A stretch of DNA of 39,244 nt, taken from assembly GCA_007376725.1 (NCBI GenBank), contig VMGT01000010.1, forward strand, positions 1 through 39,244, read 5' to 3'. The translations under genes and the position numbers were made by a program. Every line of letters begins with the position of its first letter. Position 1 is the stretch's first letter. The notes under the pieces were generated by a model. The model was not told the DNA's origin, searched no databases, and saw only the letters and a list, made by a program, of their open reading frames with translations. Shown one piece after another: positions 8,385 through 17,505 of the stretch. The stretch is from Parcubacteria group bacterium Greene1014_15. GTDB lineage: Bacteria; Patescibacteriota; Minisyncoccia; Phycocordibacterales; VMGT01.

Positions 8385-10310
8385 TTACCGCACCTTCCAG
8401 CCTTTCTTTTTTTGGAGCGCCGTTGTAATTTTTTCCATAATTGGAGTTATTTCCGCATCCGCAAGCGTTCGTTCTTCCGATTGAAAAACAAGACTGAACG
8501 CGTATGAAATTTTGTCTTCTGTTTTGTATGTATCAAAAAGCCGCTTCTGCACGAGCAACTCTCCCGCCTCTGCAGTAATCACCAAGAGAACATCCTCCGG
8601 TTCTGTGTGTTCCGGAACAAAGAGTGCAATATCACGCGCAATAAACGGATACGGAGAAATCTTTTTGTATACCGTAGTCAAATGTTCCCTTTGTACCTCG
8701 AGTCGTTCGCCAACATCGAAGGAAACTCTTGAGGAAAGGGCATCAAGATCTACCTCGAGCACATTGTCATGCAGTTTTCCTTCCACTATTGTTCCCAACT
8801 TTTCCGAGAATAGTTTTTCAACAGCGCGCAGTTGTTCCGTCTCTTTCTCTTTTTTCTTCGTCATGTTTTTTATGCCGATCCCGAGCAGCCATTTCTCACC
8901 CACCTTGGTAAACACGTTTCCTATTTCAAAGATACGCACCGTATCAATACCAAGAAGTGGGGCATTGAGTTTATTCGATGCAAGACTTGCTGACAAACCA
9001 ACCGCGAGATCTTTGCGAAGGAATTTTTTGTCCGCCGCAAGGGCGTTTTCAAGCTCAATGTCTCCTGCATGCACAAACCCATACGTATACACTTCAATAA
9101 AACCAAGCTCCACCAGTATGCTGCGGATCCTATACGAAAGGAGCACTTTCGGATTCACGAAAACATTCTTCACCTGTGGTAATTTTTTTGGCTTCACGTG
9201 CTCATACCCATACATGCGCCCAACCTCCTCGATCAAGTCTTCTTTAATGGTAATATCAAGACGTTCGAACGGAGGCGTCACAACATAGACATCCCCGTCA
9301 TCTTCAATTCCTGCTGAAAGCGTCCGCAAAATTTTTTCCGCAACAGAAGCCGGAATATCAGTGCCTATGAGAGAACAAATCTCTTCGAGCATTATCCGTA
9401 CCGCAGAAAGTTCAACCGGTTCTTTGTATGCATCAACAAAACCTTCAACCCGCACACCATCCCCCGCAGCTATTTCGAGTACGAGATTCGCAGCCGCAAC
9501 AAGCGCAGGGAACGTGAGCTCGGGCGAGAGTTCGTGTTCAAAACGCACAGACGCATCGGTACGCAAGCCAAGCGCCTGTGCGGTTTTTCTCACAGAGATG
9601 GGATCAAAGTTTGCCGACTCAAGAAGTATATTTTTTGTTTTCGTTGTAATTTCTGCGGAAGTGCCCCCTTTTATACCTGCTATGCCAATTGGCTTATCTG
9701 CAGTGCCATCCGTGATAAGGAGCATATCTTCACTCAGTTTATACTCTCCTCCGCCAAGCGTCTTTGCAATTTCTCCCGCTTTTGCTGTTCGAACGTCGAT
9801 AACAACCTTGCTCTCTTTCGACTCTAACTTATCCATATCAAACGCATGGAGAGGCTGGCCAATATCGAACATCACAAAATTCGCCGCATCAACGATGTTA
9901 TTGATGGACTTTTGACCAATCGCAGCAAGTCTTTTTTGTAGCCATTCCGGTGAAGAACCGACCGTAACGTTTTCAAGAACAAGGCCACTATACCTCTTGC
10001 ACAGTTTTTCACTCTCAATATGTACATCAAGTTTCTCTGATTGCGACCACATGTTCGTAGACATAAGCAAAGGATTTCGTTCAAGAGGACGATCAAGCAG
10101 CAACGCAACATCCTTCGCAACGCCCACATGTCCCAAACAATCATGGGCGCGGTTCGGAAGCGTTTTCATTTCAAAAATAATGTCATCATCGTGCTCAGAG
10201 AGTCCTTCAATCTCAAATGAATGCATCGTCAAAAGATCTGCCAATTCTTTTGGTTTTGGCAGAGGCTCTTTGAAATATGATTGAAGCCAGTTGTAACTGA
10301 TGCGCATCAT
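8385..10310 (-). CDS. pheT: Phenylalanyl-tRNA synthetase beta subunit without the OB-fold tRNA-binding domain
   Basis: Beta chain of the alpha2-beta2 enzyme. It is 641 residues, against about 795 in E. coli. The N-terminal RISYNWLQSYF segment runs straight into IFEMKTLPNRAHDCLGHVG (about 45-63), so the roughly 100-residue EMAP/OB-type domain normally inserted there is absent. The B3/B4 editing region follows (including LRTDASVRFEHELS), then B5 (PPFERLDITIKEDLIEEVGR) and the C-terminal FDX-ACB anticodon-binding domain (YPFIARDIALFVP to the end). The start is ATG-ATG; the second ATG at 10307 is equally possible. It lies 8 bases after pheS. Confidence 0.94.
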   Translation of the reverse strand: MMRISYNWLQSYFKEPLPKPKELADLLTMHSFEIEGLSEHDDDIIFEMKTLPNRAHDCLGHVGVAKDVALLLDRPLERNPLLMSTNMWSQSEKLDVHIESEKLCKRYSGLVLENVTVGSSPEWLQKRLAAIGQKSINNIVDAANFVMFDIGQPLHAFDMDKLESKESKVVIDVRTAKAGEIAKTLGGGEYKLSEDMLLITDGTADKPIGIAGIKGGTSAEITTKTKNILLESANFDPISVRKTAQALGLRTDASVRFEHELSPELTFPALVAAANLVLEIAAGDGVRVEGFVDAYKEPVELSAVRIMLEEICSLIGTDIPASVAEKILRTLSAGIEDDGDVYVVTPPFERLDITIKEDLIEEVGRMYGYEHVKPKKLPQVKNVFVNPKVLLSYRIRSILVELGFIEVYTYGFVHAGDIELENALAADKKFLRKDLAVGLSASLASNKLNAPLLGIDTVRIFEIGNVFTKVGEKWLLGIGIKNMTKKKEKETEQLRAVEKLFSEKLGTIVEGKLHDNVLEVDLDALSSRVSFDVGERLEVQREHLTTVYKKISPYPFIARDIALFVPEHTEPEDVLLVITAEAGELLVQKRLFDTYKTEDKISYAFSLVFQSEERTLADAEITPIMEKITTALQKKKGWKVR

Positions 10311-10318
10311 ACTCTAAT

Positions 10319-11056
10319 TTAAAATTGGATTGGCAGACGAGCATCACCGTTATAAAAAAGACGAATGTCGTCGATGCGGTATTTGAGCATAGTAAGTCGA
10401 TCTATTCCCCCACCGAATGCAAAACCGCTCCAGTCTTTTGATGAAATGCCAACTCCCTCAAGTACCTTCGGATGAACCATACCAGCTCCCATAATTTCTA
10501 TCCATCCCGTTCCTTTGCAGATTGGGCACCCTTTCTCACCGTCACACCGAAAGCACGAAACATCAACTTCAACGCTCGGTTCGGTAAAGGGAAAATAACT
10601 CGGACGGAAACGGACATGTACGCCTTTCGCAAAAAAGTATCCGAAAAAATCATCAAGCGTTCCTTTCAAATGTGCGAGAGAAATGCTCTTATCCACCACA
10701 AGACCCTCGACTTGATAAAACTGCGCTTCGTGGGTTGCGTCAGTCGCTTCATAACGATAGGTCTTTCCCGGAACGATAATGCGAATCGGCGGCTTGTGCT
10801 TCTCCATATAGCGCACCTGTACTGGTGATGTGTGCGTACGCAGGAGCTTTCCTGCGGTTTTCGGCTGTATCCAAAACGTATCCCACATATCGCGCGCAGG
10901 ATGATCTTTTGGAATATTGAGAGCATCAAAGTTATAGTGCTCGGTTTCCAATTCTGGCCCGTCAACAGTATCAAAACCCCGATCGGTAAAATACGCATTG
11001 ATGTCATTAATTGTGTGTGTGATGGGGTGCAGGTAGCCTTTTGATTTCATGTTCAT
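10319..11056 (-). CDS. pheS: Phenylalanyl-tRNA synthetase alpha subunit, short form
   Basis: Catalytic alpha chain. Class II motif 2 is visible ([19 protein letters not shown]), with the paired-cysteine region [18 protein letters not shown] and motif 3 ([13 protein letters not shown]). The N-terminal coiled coil that normally grips the tRNA is missing: the protein opens with [17 protein letters not shown], almost at the catalytic domain. The frame extends to an ATG at 11095, but that codon lies inside the terminator hairpin of the upstream gene. I therefore prefer ATG 11056 (or 11050). Neither has a Shine-Dalgarno, and a TATAAT sits just in front (11055-11060), so the message may be leaderless or nearly so. 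Confidence 0.93.
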   Translation of the reverse strand: MNMKSKGYLHPITHTINDINAYFTDRGFDTVDGPELETEHYNFDALNIPKDHPARDMWDTFWIQPKTAGKLLRTHTSPVQVRYMEKHKPPIRIIVPGKTYRYEATDATHEAQFYQVEGLVVDKSISLAHLKGTLDDFFGYFFAKGVHVRFRPSYFPFTEPSVEVDVSCFRCDGEKGCPICKGTGWIEIMGAGMVHPKVLEGVGISSKDWSGFAFGGGIDRLTMLKYRIDDIRLFYNGDARLPIQF

Positions 11057-11070
11057 TATAGAAGCATGAT

Positions 11071-11112
11071 AATACAAAAGGCCCTTATGTACCATCGTGA
11101 TACATAAGGGCC
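11071..11112 (-). terminator. Intrinsic terminator downstream of the zinc-ribbon gene
   Basis: On the minus strand GGCCCTTATGTA pairs with TACATAAGGGCC (12 bp, loop of nine bases), followed by TTTTGTATT. It begins 7 bases after the stop of the gene at 11120-11617 and separates it from pheST. Confidence 0.85.
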
Positions 11113-11119
11113 CGTTCGA

Positions 11120-11617
11120 TCATCCTCTTCGAGCATCGCTCTTTCTGTTTTTCTCAAAAATCAAATCGCGCAGATATGTCGCAACCTCCTTCTGCGCTTC
11201 CTCTTCGCTTTTACCTTTCTCGAGGGCGCGAAGAGCGACAACAAACTTCTTGTCAGTATTCGTTTTTTCAATCTCGGCGCTCGTCACACCACGCAAAAAG
11301 TAGAGGTTCTTGGCAACTTGAACGGCGCCATAACCAAGAACGTCGTTCTGAATCTTCATGCGGGCTTCAGGTGTAACAAACCCGCTCTCGTCGCACTTGA
11401 TCCAATTTCCTAGGCCTCCCTCGTATCCCCCGCGCACGGCGCTGAGAAATACATGTTTCTTTTTGTGCCAACGCGAACCGCATGGGCAACGGAAGAAAAT
11501 CACCGTGTCTCTGCGACCATTGGGCCCGCCTCCCGGCTCCTCGCTCCCCTCCACTTCATGGCAACAGTTGTGACACTCAGAAAAATACTTTCCGTGACGC
11601 ATAATCCACTGAGGCAT
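11120..11617 (-). CDS. Zinc-ribbon-like protein of unknown function
   Basis: 165 residues. The N-terminal third carries CHNCC and CPCG, with further His/Cys in between (CPCGSRWHKKKH), consistent with one structural zinc site. The rest is mixed helical and ends in a charged tail (LRDLIFEKNRKSD). A Shine-Dalgarno (AGGAG) lies 7 bases before ATG 11617, so the start is well supported. It is a single-gene unit with its own terminator at 11071-11112. I do not recognise the family. The zinc-ribbon start suggests nucleic-acid or protein binding, but that is inference. Confidence 0.7.
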   Translation of the reverse strand: MPQWIMRHGKYFSECHNCCHEVEGSEEPGGGPNGRRDTVIFFRCPCGSRWHKKKHVFLSAVRGGYEGGLGNWIKCDESGFVTPEARMKIQNDVLGYGAVQVAKNLYFLRGVTSAEIEKTNTDKKFVVALRALEKGKSEEEAQKEVATYLRDLIFEKNRKSDARRG

Positions 11618-11705
11618 AAAAAATCTCCTCTGCCTTTGAGTAAGATAAATTTCAAATTACTCCCATGAACCTGCGTTTTTGACTCGCAAAAATATGAGCC
11701 CAATA

Positions 11706-11866
11706 ACTCACCTTACGCAACCATGAAGTACTATCTTCAGACTATTCATACTCGTCATTGCGAGGACGAAGCTCGAAGCAATCTAGGATTACGTCGAGAA
11801 ACTCTCTGATTGTTTCGGGCGCCGCATAGCAATGACGGAAGAAACTTTCATGTTGCGTCTTTGCAA
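11706..11866. repeat. Palindromic repeat with CGTCATTGCGAG core (copy 1)
   Basis: The core runs from CGTCATTGCGAGG (11753) to AGCAATGACGG (ends 11837), with internal arms CGAAGCAATCTAGG and CTGATTGTTTCGG facing each other. The outer left end CTCACCTTACGCAA matches, in inverse, the right end of the copy at 29288-29398. There is no coding content in 11640-11945 apart from this element. This repeat core is widespread in metagenomic genomes (general knowledge). Confidence 0.6.
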
Positions 11867-11949
11867 CTGCAAAGATTATACACAAAACCTTGCTTTTTGT
11901 CAAATTTCGTGACATGCTTGTCGGCCGAAATTCACTTCGTTCATTTCTG

Positions 11950-12022
11950 AGCCGACGGAGGGACTCGAACCCACGACCCGCACTTTACAAAAGTGCCGCT
12001 CTACCAACTGAGCTACGTCGGC
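11950..12022 (-). tRNA. tRNA-Thr (anticodon UGU)
   Basis: On the minus strand the acceptor GCCGACG pairs with CGTCGGC. The D-arm contains AGCTCAGTTGGTAGAGC, the anticodon arm GCACT-TTTGTAA-AGTGC gives anticodon TGT (threonine ACA codons), and the T-arm contains GGGTTCGAGTCCC. The discriminator is U, and no CCA is encoded. Confidence 0.95.
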
Positions 12023-12082
12023 AAATAGTTAAGGCCCCGTTGATTAATAACTTGTCCGTTTCGCTTCCATATTTCCGCAATC

Positions 12083-12158
12083 TTTGATTTTTTGTCAATC
12101 ACAAATCTTTCATCGTAGCTCGCTACGCCTCAAGATTTGTTCAATCGAAAAAATCAAA
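12083..12158. repeat. Palindromic element, about 76 bp
   Basis: The left arm (tttgattttttgtcaatc ... catcgtagc) and right arm (gctacgcctc ... gaaaaaatcaaa) form a long imperfect hairpin around GTAGCTCGCTAC. It lies between the end of the small membrane gene at 12164 and the tRNA. It may serve as a terminator for the operon; no autonomous coding is seen. Confidence 0.5.
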
Positions 12159-12163
12159 TAAGT

Positions 12164-12568
12164 TTAGGAGTCAATGCGTTGCTCCTGCCCCGCCACTGTA
12201 TCACGTTCTTTGCTTTTTGACACTTCGCGAAGAAATCGCGAAACGCGAGCGCTTGTTTGCACGCCTCCTGTATACGCAAGACCAGTTAAACGTATCGGTC
12301 TATTCTCGACAAGCCGAATCACAATCGCACAGACGCTTCGAAACGCACCAATAACATGCGGTATGCTATCAGGAACTTTTACCGTACTCGACAGTAATTC
12401 AATTTTTTTGATACTCCGTACTACAATGCGAAGCAATGTATCGTCATATTTTTTCCGCCATATTGAACAGAATATTACTCTCTGATGCAACTCGATTATT
12501 TTGAGCGTAAACAAACCGCAGATACCTGCTATGCCTATAAAAAGAAGAGTTGAAAGTAAGATATGCAT
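12164..12568 (-). CDS. Single-pass membrane protein, unknown function, downstream of tsf
   Basis: 134 residues. One N-terminal TM helix (about 2-24, ILLSTLLFIGIAGICGLFTL) is followed by a basic cytoplasmic domain rich in Ile, Arg and Lys (RIVVRSIKKIELLSS) and a polar tail (REVSKSKERDTVAGQEQR). It starts 16 bases after the tsf stop, so it is most likely the last gene of the prfA-rpsB-tsf run. Not recognised; the positive charge suggests contact with nucleic acid or the ribosome, which is speculation. Confidence 0.6.
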   Translation of the reverse strand: MHILLSTLLFIGIAGICGLFTLKIIELHQRVIFCSIWRKKYDDTLLRIVVRSIKKIELLSSTVKVPDSIPHVIGAFRSVCAIVIRLVENRPIRLTGLAYTGGVQTSARVSRFLREVSKSKERDTVAGQEQRIDS

Positions 12569-12584
12569 TGAAGTAGACGAGTTT

Positions 12585-13169
12585 TTATACTACAAATCTT
12601 TCGAATCGAGAAATTTCGATTTTCTCTCCAAATTTTTGAATTGCCGAATCAATAAGTCCTTGAATGGTAATATCGGGATTTTTGATAAACTGCTGATCAA
12701 GAAGAATTTTTTCTTTGAAATATGTGTTGAGCTTTCCCTCCATGATTTTTTCTTGCAATTCCGCGGGTTTGCCTTCAATTTCTTTGACAAAAACGGAACG
12801 TGCTATCTCTTTGGCAGATTCCGGCACATCATCTGCCTTAAGAAATTCAGGATTTATCGCTGTAACATGCATCGCGATATCATATGCCAATTTACTAAAC
12901 TCTTCGTTTTTCGCGACGAAATCTGTCTCACAAGCGAGAATCACAACAGCGCCAAGAGCGCCTGTTGCATGAATATACGCTTGGACAATCCCTGAACCAA
13001 GTGTCCGGTCTTTCTTTTTTGATGCGATCTCGCCTCCTTTCTTGCGTAAAACGACAAGAGCCTGCTCAATATTGCCATCAGTCTCCTCGAGCGCTTTTTT
13101 GCACTGCATGATTGAAATACCTGTCCGATCGCGAAGTGTTTTTATTGTCTCTGTTGTTATTATTGACAT
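12585..13169 (-). CDS. tsf: Translation elongation factor Ts
   Basis: Guanine-nucleotide exchange factor for EF-Tu. 194 residues, a short form. The N-terminal UBA-like domain (IKTLRDRTGISIMQCKKALE, about 9-28) and the exchange core TDFVAKNEEF (near residue 82, the EF-Tu contact loop) are clear. The second core subdomain is much reduced compared with the 283-residue E. coli protein. It lies about 96 bases downstream of rpsB, the usual partner. Confidence 0.94.
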   Translation of the reverse strand: MSIITTETIKTLRDRTGISIMQCKKALEETDGNIEQALVVLRKKGGEIASKKKDRTLGSGIVQAYIHATGALGAVVILACETDFVAKNEEFSKLAYDIAMHVTAINPEFLKADDVPESAKEIARSVFVKEIEGKPAELQEKIMEGKLNTYFKEKILLDQQFIKNPDITIQGLIDSAIQKFGEKIEISRFERFVV

Positions 13170-13265
13170 GTTGTGTGCTTCAAAACAAAAACTGCATGGT
13201 GCAGCTTTTTTTATAGTACCTATGGCACTGATAGTATCTCTTTTCCGAACGCTTGTCTATTTTTT

Positions 13266-13994
13266 CTACGCTTTGCCGCTATGACCCTTTTTATAGGCAT
13301 CAGTGATTTGCTTTGTAAAAAAATGAATACTTGACCGAGAGGAGTCGTTTGCAGGAATTGGATAGTCGACTTCCTTGAGATTGCAATCGGAACCTGCGAG
13401 AGCAATAATCGGGATACCTACCTGTCGAGCTTCTCTCACGGCTGTTTGTTCCTTTTTTGGATCTATCATGAACATGACCGCTGGTTTTTCTTTCATTCCT
13501 GTAATGCCGCCAAAATTTCTCTCGAGCCGAACAATATCGCGATCAATAAGAAGACGTTCTTTCTTTGTATATTTTTGCGCAAGCTCGCCGCTGTCACGCT
13601 GCGCCAGAAGAACTCCGAGCTTGTCAACACGACCTCGAATCGTTGCAAAATTCGTCAGTGTTCCGCCAATCCACCGTATTGTCACATAGGGCATGTCAAT
13701 GGAATCCGCTAATTCGCTCACAATACCTTGCGCTTCGTGCTTTGTGCCAACAAAAAGAAGCTGCTTCCCTTCACCGGCAACTTTTGCCACAAACGCAAGC
13801 GCGGGCGCAAGAACATCAAGCGTCTTTTCAAGATCGAATATCTCTACCTGATTTTTTGTTCCATAGATAAACGGCGCAACCGTTGGGTGCCGTTTGCTCC
13901 GCGTGTAACCATAGTGCGCGCCCACCTCAAACATCGCCGTAATAGCGGCAGTTTGGTCTGCGGTATGAATTGTCGCTGTTTCTCCTTCTATCAT
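13266..13994 (-). CDS. rpsB: 30S ribosomal protein S2
   Basis: 242 residues from ATG 13994. The frame continues upstream to a TTG at 14021, which I consider less likely. S2 landmarks are present: FEVGAHYGYTRSKRHP, FIYGTKNQVEIFDLEKT, the strong WIGGTLTNFATIR motif, and the C-terminal DPKKEQTAVREARQVGIPI and ALAGSDCN segments. The order prfA-rpsB-tsf is a conserved translation block. Confidence 0.95.
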   Translation of the reverse strand: MIEGETATIHTADQTAAITAMFEVGAHYGYTRSKRHPTVAPFIYGTKNQVEIFDLEKTLDVLAPALAFVAKVAGEGKQLLFVGTKHEAQGIVSELADSIDMPYVTIRWIGGTLTNFATIRGRVDKLGVLLAQRDSGELAQKYTKKERLLIDRDIVRLERNFGGITGMKEKPAVMFMIDPKKEQTAVREARQVGIPIIALAGSDCNLKEVDYPIPANDSSRSSIHFFTKQITDAYKKGHSGKA

Positions 13995-14042
13995 GAAATG
14001 TATGTACGAAGAGTCTAGCAAATGAGCCCATTTTTTGCAAAT

Positions 14043-15008
14043 TTATGCCCCTGCACGAGCTCTCTTCTCGGCAGTTTTAAGGGCAGTAATGATCGGTTCA
14101 ATGTCACCCTCCATGATACGCGGAATCGCATGCCATGATTCTTTTATTCGGTGGTCTGTCACGCGATCTTGAAGAAAATTATATGTCCGTATTTTTTCAG
14201 ACCGATCGCCGGTGCCGATCTGGCTTCTCCGCTCTGCGGAGAAACTTTTCTGCTCCTCTTCGTCTTTGAGCATCTGCAGTTTTGCCGACAAAATCGCGAA
14301 CGCTTTGTCGCGATTTCTCTGCTGACTTCTCTCCGATGTTGAACGCACCTCTATGCCTGTCGGTTTATGCACCAGACGAACGGCAGTTTCCACCTTGTTC
14401 ACATTCTGTCCGCCGGCGCCGCCCGAACGTGAAAACTCCATCTCAATATCGCCGGGATTAATTTCGATCGTTGTCTTTTTGCGAATCGGAAGAACAACCA
14501 CGGATGCTGTGGATGTGTGAATGCGTCCCGATTTTTCTGTCGCCGGAACTCTTTGAACCCGATGCACACCCATCTCAAAGCGGAGATTATCGTAGCAACC
14601 GACACCGTGAATTTCAAGTGTCGCTTCTTTAAGCGCTCCAAGCCCGCTGCGAGATTCGTCAACATAGATCGTCTGCCATCCGCGTTTTTCAGCATATTTC
14701 GCATACATATGAGAAAGGTCTTCCGCAAAAATCGCAGCCTCTTCTCCACCCGCTCCTGCGCGAACTTCAATGATTGCCTCGTTCGGAAAAGCTTCCTCTT
14801 TTTTTTCCTGATCCAAAATTGAGCGCATCTGTGCGAGAAGCACCTCTTTTTGCAAACCCAGATTCGTAAGTTCATCCCGCGAAAGTTCTACCAAACTCGC
14901 ATCGGTTGCCATCTCCCTCACTTGGAATTCCTCACGAACAAGTCGCTCATATTCTTGAGCAAGAAAGGCCGTTTTGGGATTGTTTTTGAATTCTTCGATG
15001 TTTTCCAT
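14043..15008 (-). CDS. prfA: Peptide chain release factor 1
   Basis: Recognises UAA and UAG and releases the nascent chain. 321 residues, with a shortened N-terminal domain (E. coli 360). The codon-recognition tripeptide PAT is at 155-157 ([10 protein letters not shown]), which marks RF1 rather than RF2. The catalytic GGQ at 199-201 ([11 protein letters not shown]) is the glutamine methylated by PrmC, whose gene lies two genes upstream. A TATAAT is present on the minus strand between rpmE and this ATG, so it may also have its own promoter. Confidence 0.95.
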   Translation of the reverse strand: MENIEEFKNNPKTAFLAQEYERLVREEFQVREMATDASLVELSRDELTNLGLQKEVLLAQMRSILDQEKKEEAFPNEAIIEVRAGAGGEEAAIFAEDLSHMYAKYAEKRGWQTIYVDESRSGLGALKEATLEIHGVGCYDNLRFEMGVHRVQRVPATEKSGRIHTSTASVVVLPIRKKTTIEINPGDIEMEFSRSGGAGGQNVNKVETAVRLVHKPTGIEVRSTSERSQQRNRDKAFAILSAKLQMLKDEEEQKSFSAERRSQIGTGDRSEKIRTYNFLQDRVTDHRIKESWHAIPRIMEGDIEPIITALKTAEKRARAGA

Positions 15009-15088
15009 ACTCCATACATAGATACTACTACAATTATAACCACAACAATTTCATTGCTGTGGCGTTTGATTGCATCATTGTGTGTACG

Positions 15089-15388
15089 CTACTTCTTCGC
15101 AGGCTTCTTTGAAGCTAGCGTTTTACTTGAACGCTTTGTTGTCTTTGTTTCCTTCTTTTTCTTCTGTTTCTTAATAGGAGCGGAACGGGCGGCGGCGGCA
15201 CGAGATTTAAATTTCTCTACTCTTCCAGCCGTATCGAGCACCTTATCTGTCCCAGTATAGAACGGATGGCATTGGCTGCAGATTTCAATATCGATCTTTT
15301 CCTCTGTTGAACCAACCGCAAAAACAGCTCCGCACGCGCAGGTCGCTTTCGCATTGGGAAAATATTTAGGATGTATATCTTTTTGCAT
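15089..15388 (-). CDS. rpmE: 50S ribosomal protein L31, zinc-binding type with lysine-rich tail
   Basis: 99 residues starting MQKDIHPKYFPNAKATC. The zinc ligands are CAC (about residue 17-19) and CSQC (about 40-43), making this the C+ type. FYTGTDKVLDTAGRVEKF is the canonical L31 end; beyond it is an unusual lysine/serine/threonine-rich tail of about 35 residues. An in-frame ATG at 15442 would overlap the end of prmC and give an unrelated leader, so the start at 15388 is preferred. Confidence 0.93.
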   Translation of the reverse strand: MQKDIHPKYFPNAKATCACGAVFAVGSTEEKIDIEICSQCHPFYTGTDKVLDTAGRVEKFKSRAAAARSAPIKKQKKKKETKTTKRSSKTLASKKPAKK

Positions 15389-15411
15389 GTGCCGAGATAC
15401 TATCAAAATAT

Positions 15412-16158
15412 TTATGCAACTGCAAGTTCCACAAAACGCCATAGACCATACTGGTCCAGAAAAAAGCGGCTTGTGGTATATGGCAAGGTCTTGACCAATA
15501 TCTCCAAGGTAGCGTGTTGCGTATCATCAAACTCCATAAAAATCCTGCCGCGCGGATGAAGATGCTTAGATGCATGCATAAGAAATGTTCGTATGACATC
15601 AAGCCCAGTTTCTCCTCCAAAAAGAGCCTGATGCGGCTCAAAAGTAAGAACGGAACTCTCCACTCGTTTAATATGACGAAGCGCAATATAGGGAGGATTT
15701 GCGAGTATGTAATCGTACCGATCCTCTATGTTGCAAAAAATATCTGAACGAATACTGCGAGCGCGGGAAGAAATTCCACCGATGAACTCAAGGTTTTTTT
15801 CTATCTGCTTAATGCATCGGCTATCTATATCTGCAAAATCAACAGATGCTTTGGGAACATTCGATAAAATCGCGAGGCCAATGCATCCACTACCCGCAAA
15901 TATATCGAGACACGAGAGTGACGTGCGAATATCTTTTTGCATCATAGCAATGACGTACTCTGTCCAGAATTCCGTCTCTCCTCGCGGTATATGCGGCCGC
16001 TCCGAAAGATCAACAGTTATATTTAAAAACGGCTGCGTTCCAATCACATATGCGGTCGGCTCGCCCGCAGAAATTCGCGAGCAATCGGCAAGATACTCCG
16101 GCGTTCTCTCGCCGGCATATTTCTCTTTCAAAAGGTGTCGCTCTTCTAAAGAATTCAT
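15412..16158 (-). CDS. prmC: Release factor glutamine methyltransferase
   Basis: S-adenosylmethionine-dependent N5-methylation of the GGQ glutamine in release factors. 248 residues. The N-terminal substrate region is short but keeps AGEPTAYVIG. The SAM-binding motif is DIFAGSGCIGL (85-95), and the catalytic NPPY is at 154-157. Its ATG overlaps the TGA of the transglycosylase gene (ATGA at 16155-16158), so the two are translationally coupled. The substrate gene prfA is two genes downstream, which supports the call. Confidence 0.9.
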   Translation of the reverse strand: MNSLEERHLLKEKYAGERTPEYLADCSRISAGEPTAYVIGTQPFLNITVDLSERPHIPRGETEFWTEYVIAMMQKDIRTSLSCLDIFAGSGCIGLAILSNVPKASVDFADIDSRCIKQIEKNLEFIGGISSRARSIRSDIFCNIEDRYDYILANPPYIALRHIKRVESSVLTFEPHQALFGGETGLDVIRTFLMHASKHLHPRGRIFMEFDDTQHATLEILVKTLPYTTSRFFLDQYGLWRFVELAVA

Positions 16159-17480
16159 TGTAATCTATCGAGAATATCGATCTGACTCTGATACTTTGCC
16201 GCAAGCTCCATAACTTCATCGCCATAAAAAGCATAGGATGGGTTGGTTGCATTCTTCCATCCTGCGAGATACCGCAGCGCAGCAAGTCGTTCGGCCCGGG
16301 GTGTCCCACCATCAGCGCCATTATCAGCAAGTAAAATTGCCGCACCCATGAATGCGTCTCCCGGGTCCCACGGATTCGGAGGATTGTGACCCGTGAGCGA
16401 GGCAAGTTGTTTTTCATAGAGTATCCATGTGGAAGGAATAAATTGCGCCGGCCCCATAGCGCCGCCCCACCCATACCATGCTTTCTTTGATACCGGCACC
16501 GAATCGGGGTCAAGTCCAAGACGCGCCGTAATATCCTTGAAAACGGGCACATCGCGTGTCGGGTGCATATCGGTCTGCCAGTTTCCTTTGCCTACATTTT
16601 CACCCAAATTTGACTCTTCAGCGATAATACCGAGGATAAACGCCGGCCGAATACCAATCTTCTTTCCTGCGCGTTTTGCAAGATCGAGCGCTGTGCCAAA
16701 TGGAATAGCCGCAGAACCTCGGAGCATAAAGAGTTCGGAGCGGATCATAGCAGCTGTCTTTTCTTGATCCTTGAGTACTTTTTGATATTGGGCTTCAACA
16801 CCTTTTGAAGCCGTAAGAATCCGCTGTTTTTCTTTCTCCTGCGCTTCTATTTTTTTCTTTTGCAATTCCTGAATGGCGCGGAGTTCAATTTCGTCCGATT
16901 GTTTTTCCGCCAAAGCATCGCGAGCGGCTGCTGTCTTTTCTTTTGTCGTCCGTATCTCCGCAAATGAAATTTGGAGTCCATGTTTGATTGATTGGAACGA
17001 ATCGAGATCAACAAAAAATTCCGAAAGATTCTTATTCCCGAGAACCACTTCGACGAGCGAGAGATTGTCAATTTCATTCGTCTTGCGTATCAGTTGTGCA
17101 AGCGATTCTTTGCCGCGACCTATCTTTTCGTCAAGTTCGGAAATGATCGTTTCTTTGTCGTCGATTTCATCCGAGAGCCGCGATATTGCAATGGTTCTCT
17201 GTTTGATACCAAGTCTTGCCTTTTCAATATTCGCATCAAGAATCGCCACGTCGCGCTCGAACGTAACACGCTCGCGCTGTTTCTCTTGCACAAGAGAACG
17301 CTGTGTGTCAATTTTCTTTTCAAGATCTTCGAGTTCGCGTTCAAGTTGCGCTTTGCGCGACGCAACTTGCGAATCAACCGGCTGTTCTTGCGCAAAAATA
17401 AAATCACCCGATAGGGTGATACAACCCGCAAGGAGAGCAGACAAAAAAAATCGTATTGCGATGCGCGCTCGTCCTTTCAT
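16155..17480 (-). CDS. Secreted coiled-coil lytic transglycosylase (MltB/SLT-like)
   Basis: 441 residues. An N-terminal export signal (about 8-30) contains LLAGC at 16-20, a possible lipobox, although the hydrophobic stretch continues beyond it. A long heptad-rich coiled coil follows (about 38-250), resembling the N-terminal halves of EnvC and PcsB proteins. The C-terminal domain (about 255-441) carries IIAEES (likely catalytic glutamate at 288 or 289), YGWGGAMGPAQFIPSTW and NPWDPGDAFMGAA, the signature of MltB-like transglycosylases that cleave peptidoglycan glycan strands. It likely acts in the wall at division or growth. It is coupled to prmC by an ATGA overlap. A palindromic element at 17506-17714 lies directly upstream. 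Confidence 0.87.
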   Translation of the reverse strand: MKGRARIAIRFFLSALLAGCITLSGDFIFAQEQPVDSQVASRKAQLERELEDLEKKIDTQRSLVQEKQRERVTFERDVAILDANIEKARLGIKQRTIAISRLSDEIDDKETIISELDEKIGRGKESLAQLIRKTNEIDNLSLVEVVLGNKNLSEFFVDLDSFQSIKHGLQISFAEIRTTKEKTAAARDALAEKQSDEIELRAIQELQKKKIEAQEKEKQRILTASKGVEAQYQKVLKDQEKTAAMIRSELFMLRGSAAIPFGTALDLAKRAGKKIGIRPAFILGIIAEESNLGENVGKGNWQTDMHPTRDVPVFKDITARLGLDPDSVPVSKKAWYGWGGAMGPAQFIPSTWILYEKQLASLTGHNPPNPWDPGDAFMGAAILLADNGADGGTPRAERLAALRYLAGWKNATNPSYAFYGDEVMELAAKYQSQIDILDRLQ

Positions 17481-17505
17481 ATATGGAGTATGTACAAAAA
17501 AGCAA

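Noticed and set aside
11057-11095. Upstream ATG of pheS at 11095
   Set aside because: Lies inside the terminator hairpin of the preceding gene and adds residues not seen in PheS.
11890-12087. 65-residue plus-strand ORF containing SNPRPALYKSAALPTELR
   Set aside because: It is the complement of the tRNA-Thr gene translated, a well-known annotation artefact.
14043-15008. Recoded UGA (Gracilibacteria-type code)
   Set aside because: Several well-defined genes end at TGA in the expected place, including ATGA overlaps, so UGA is a stop here.
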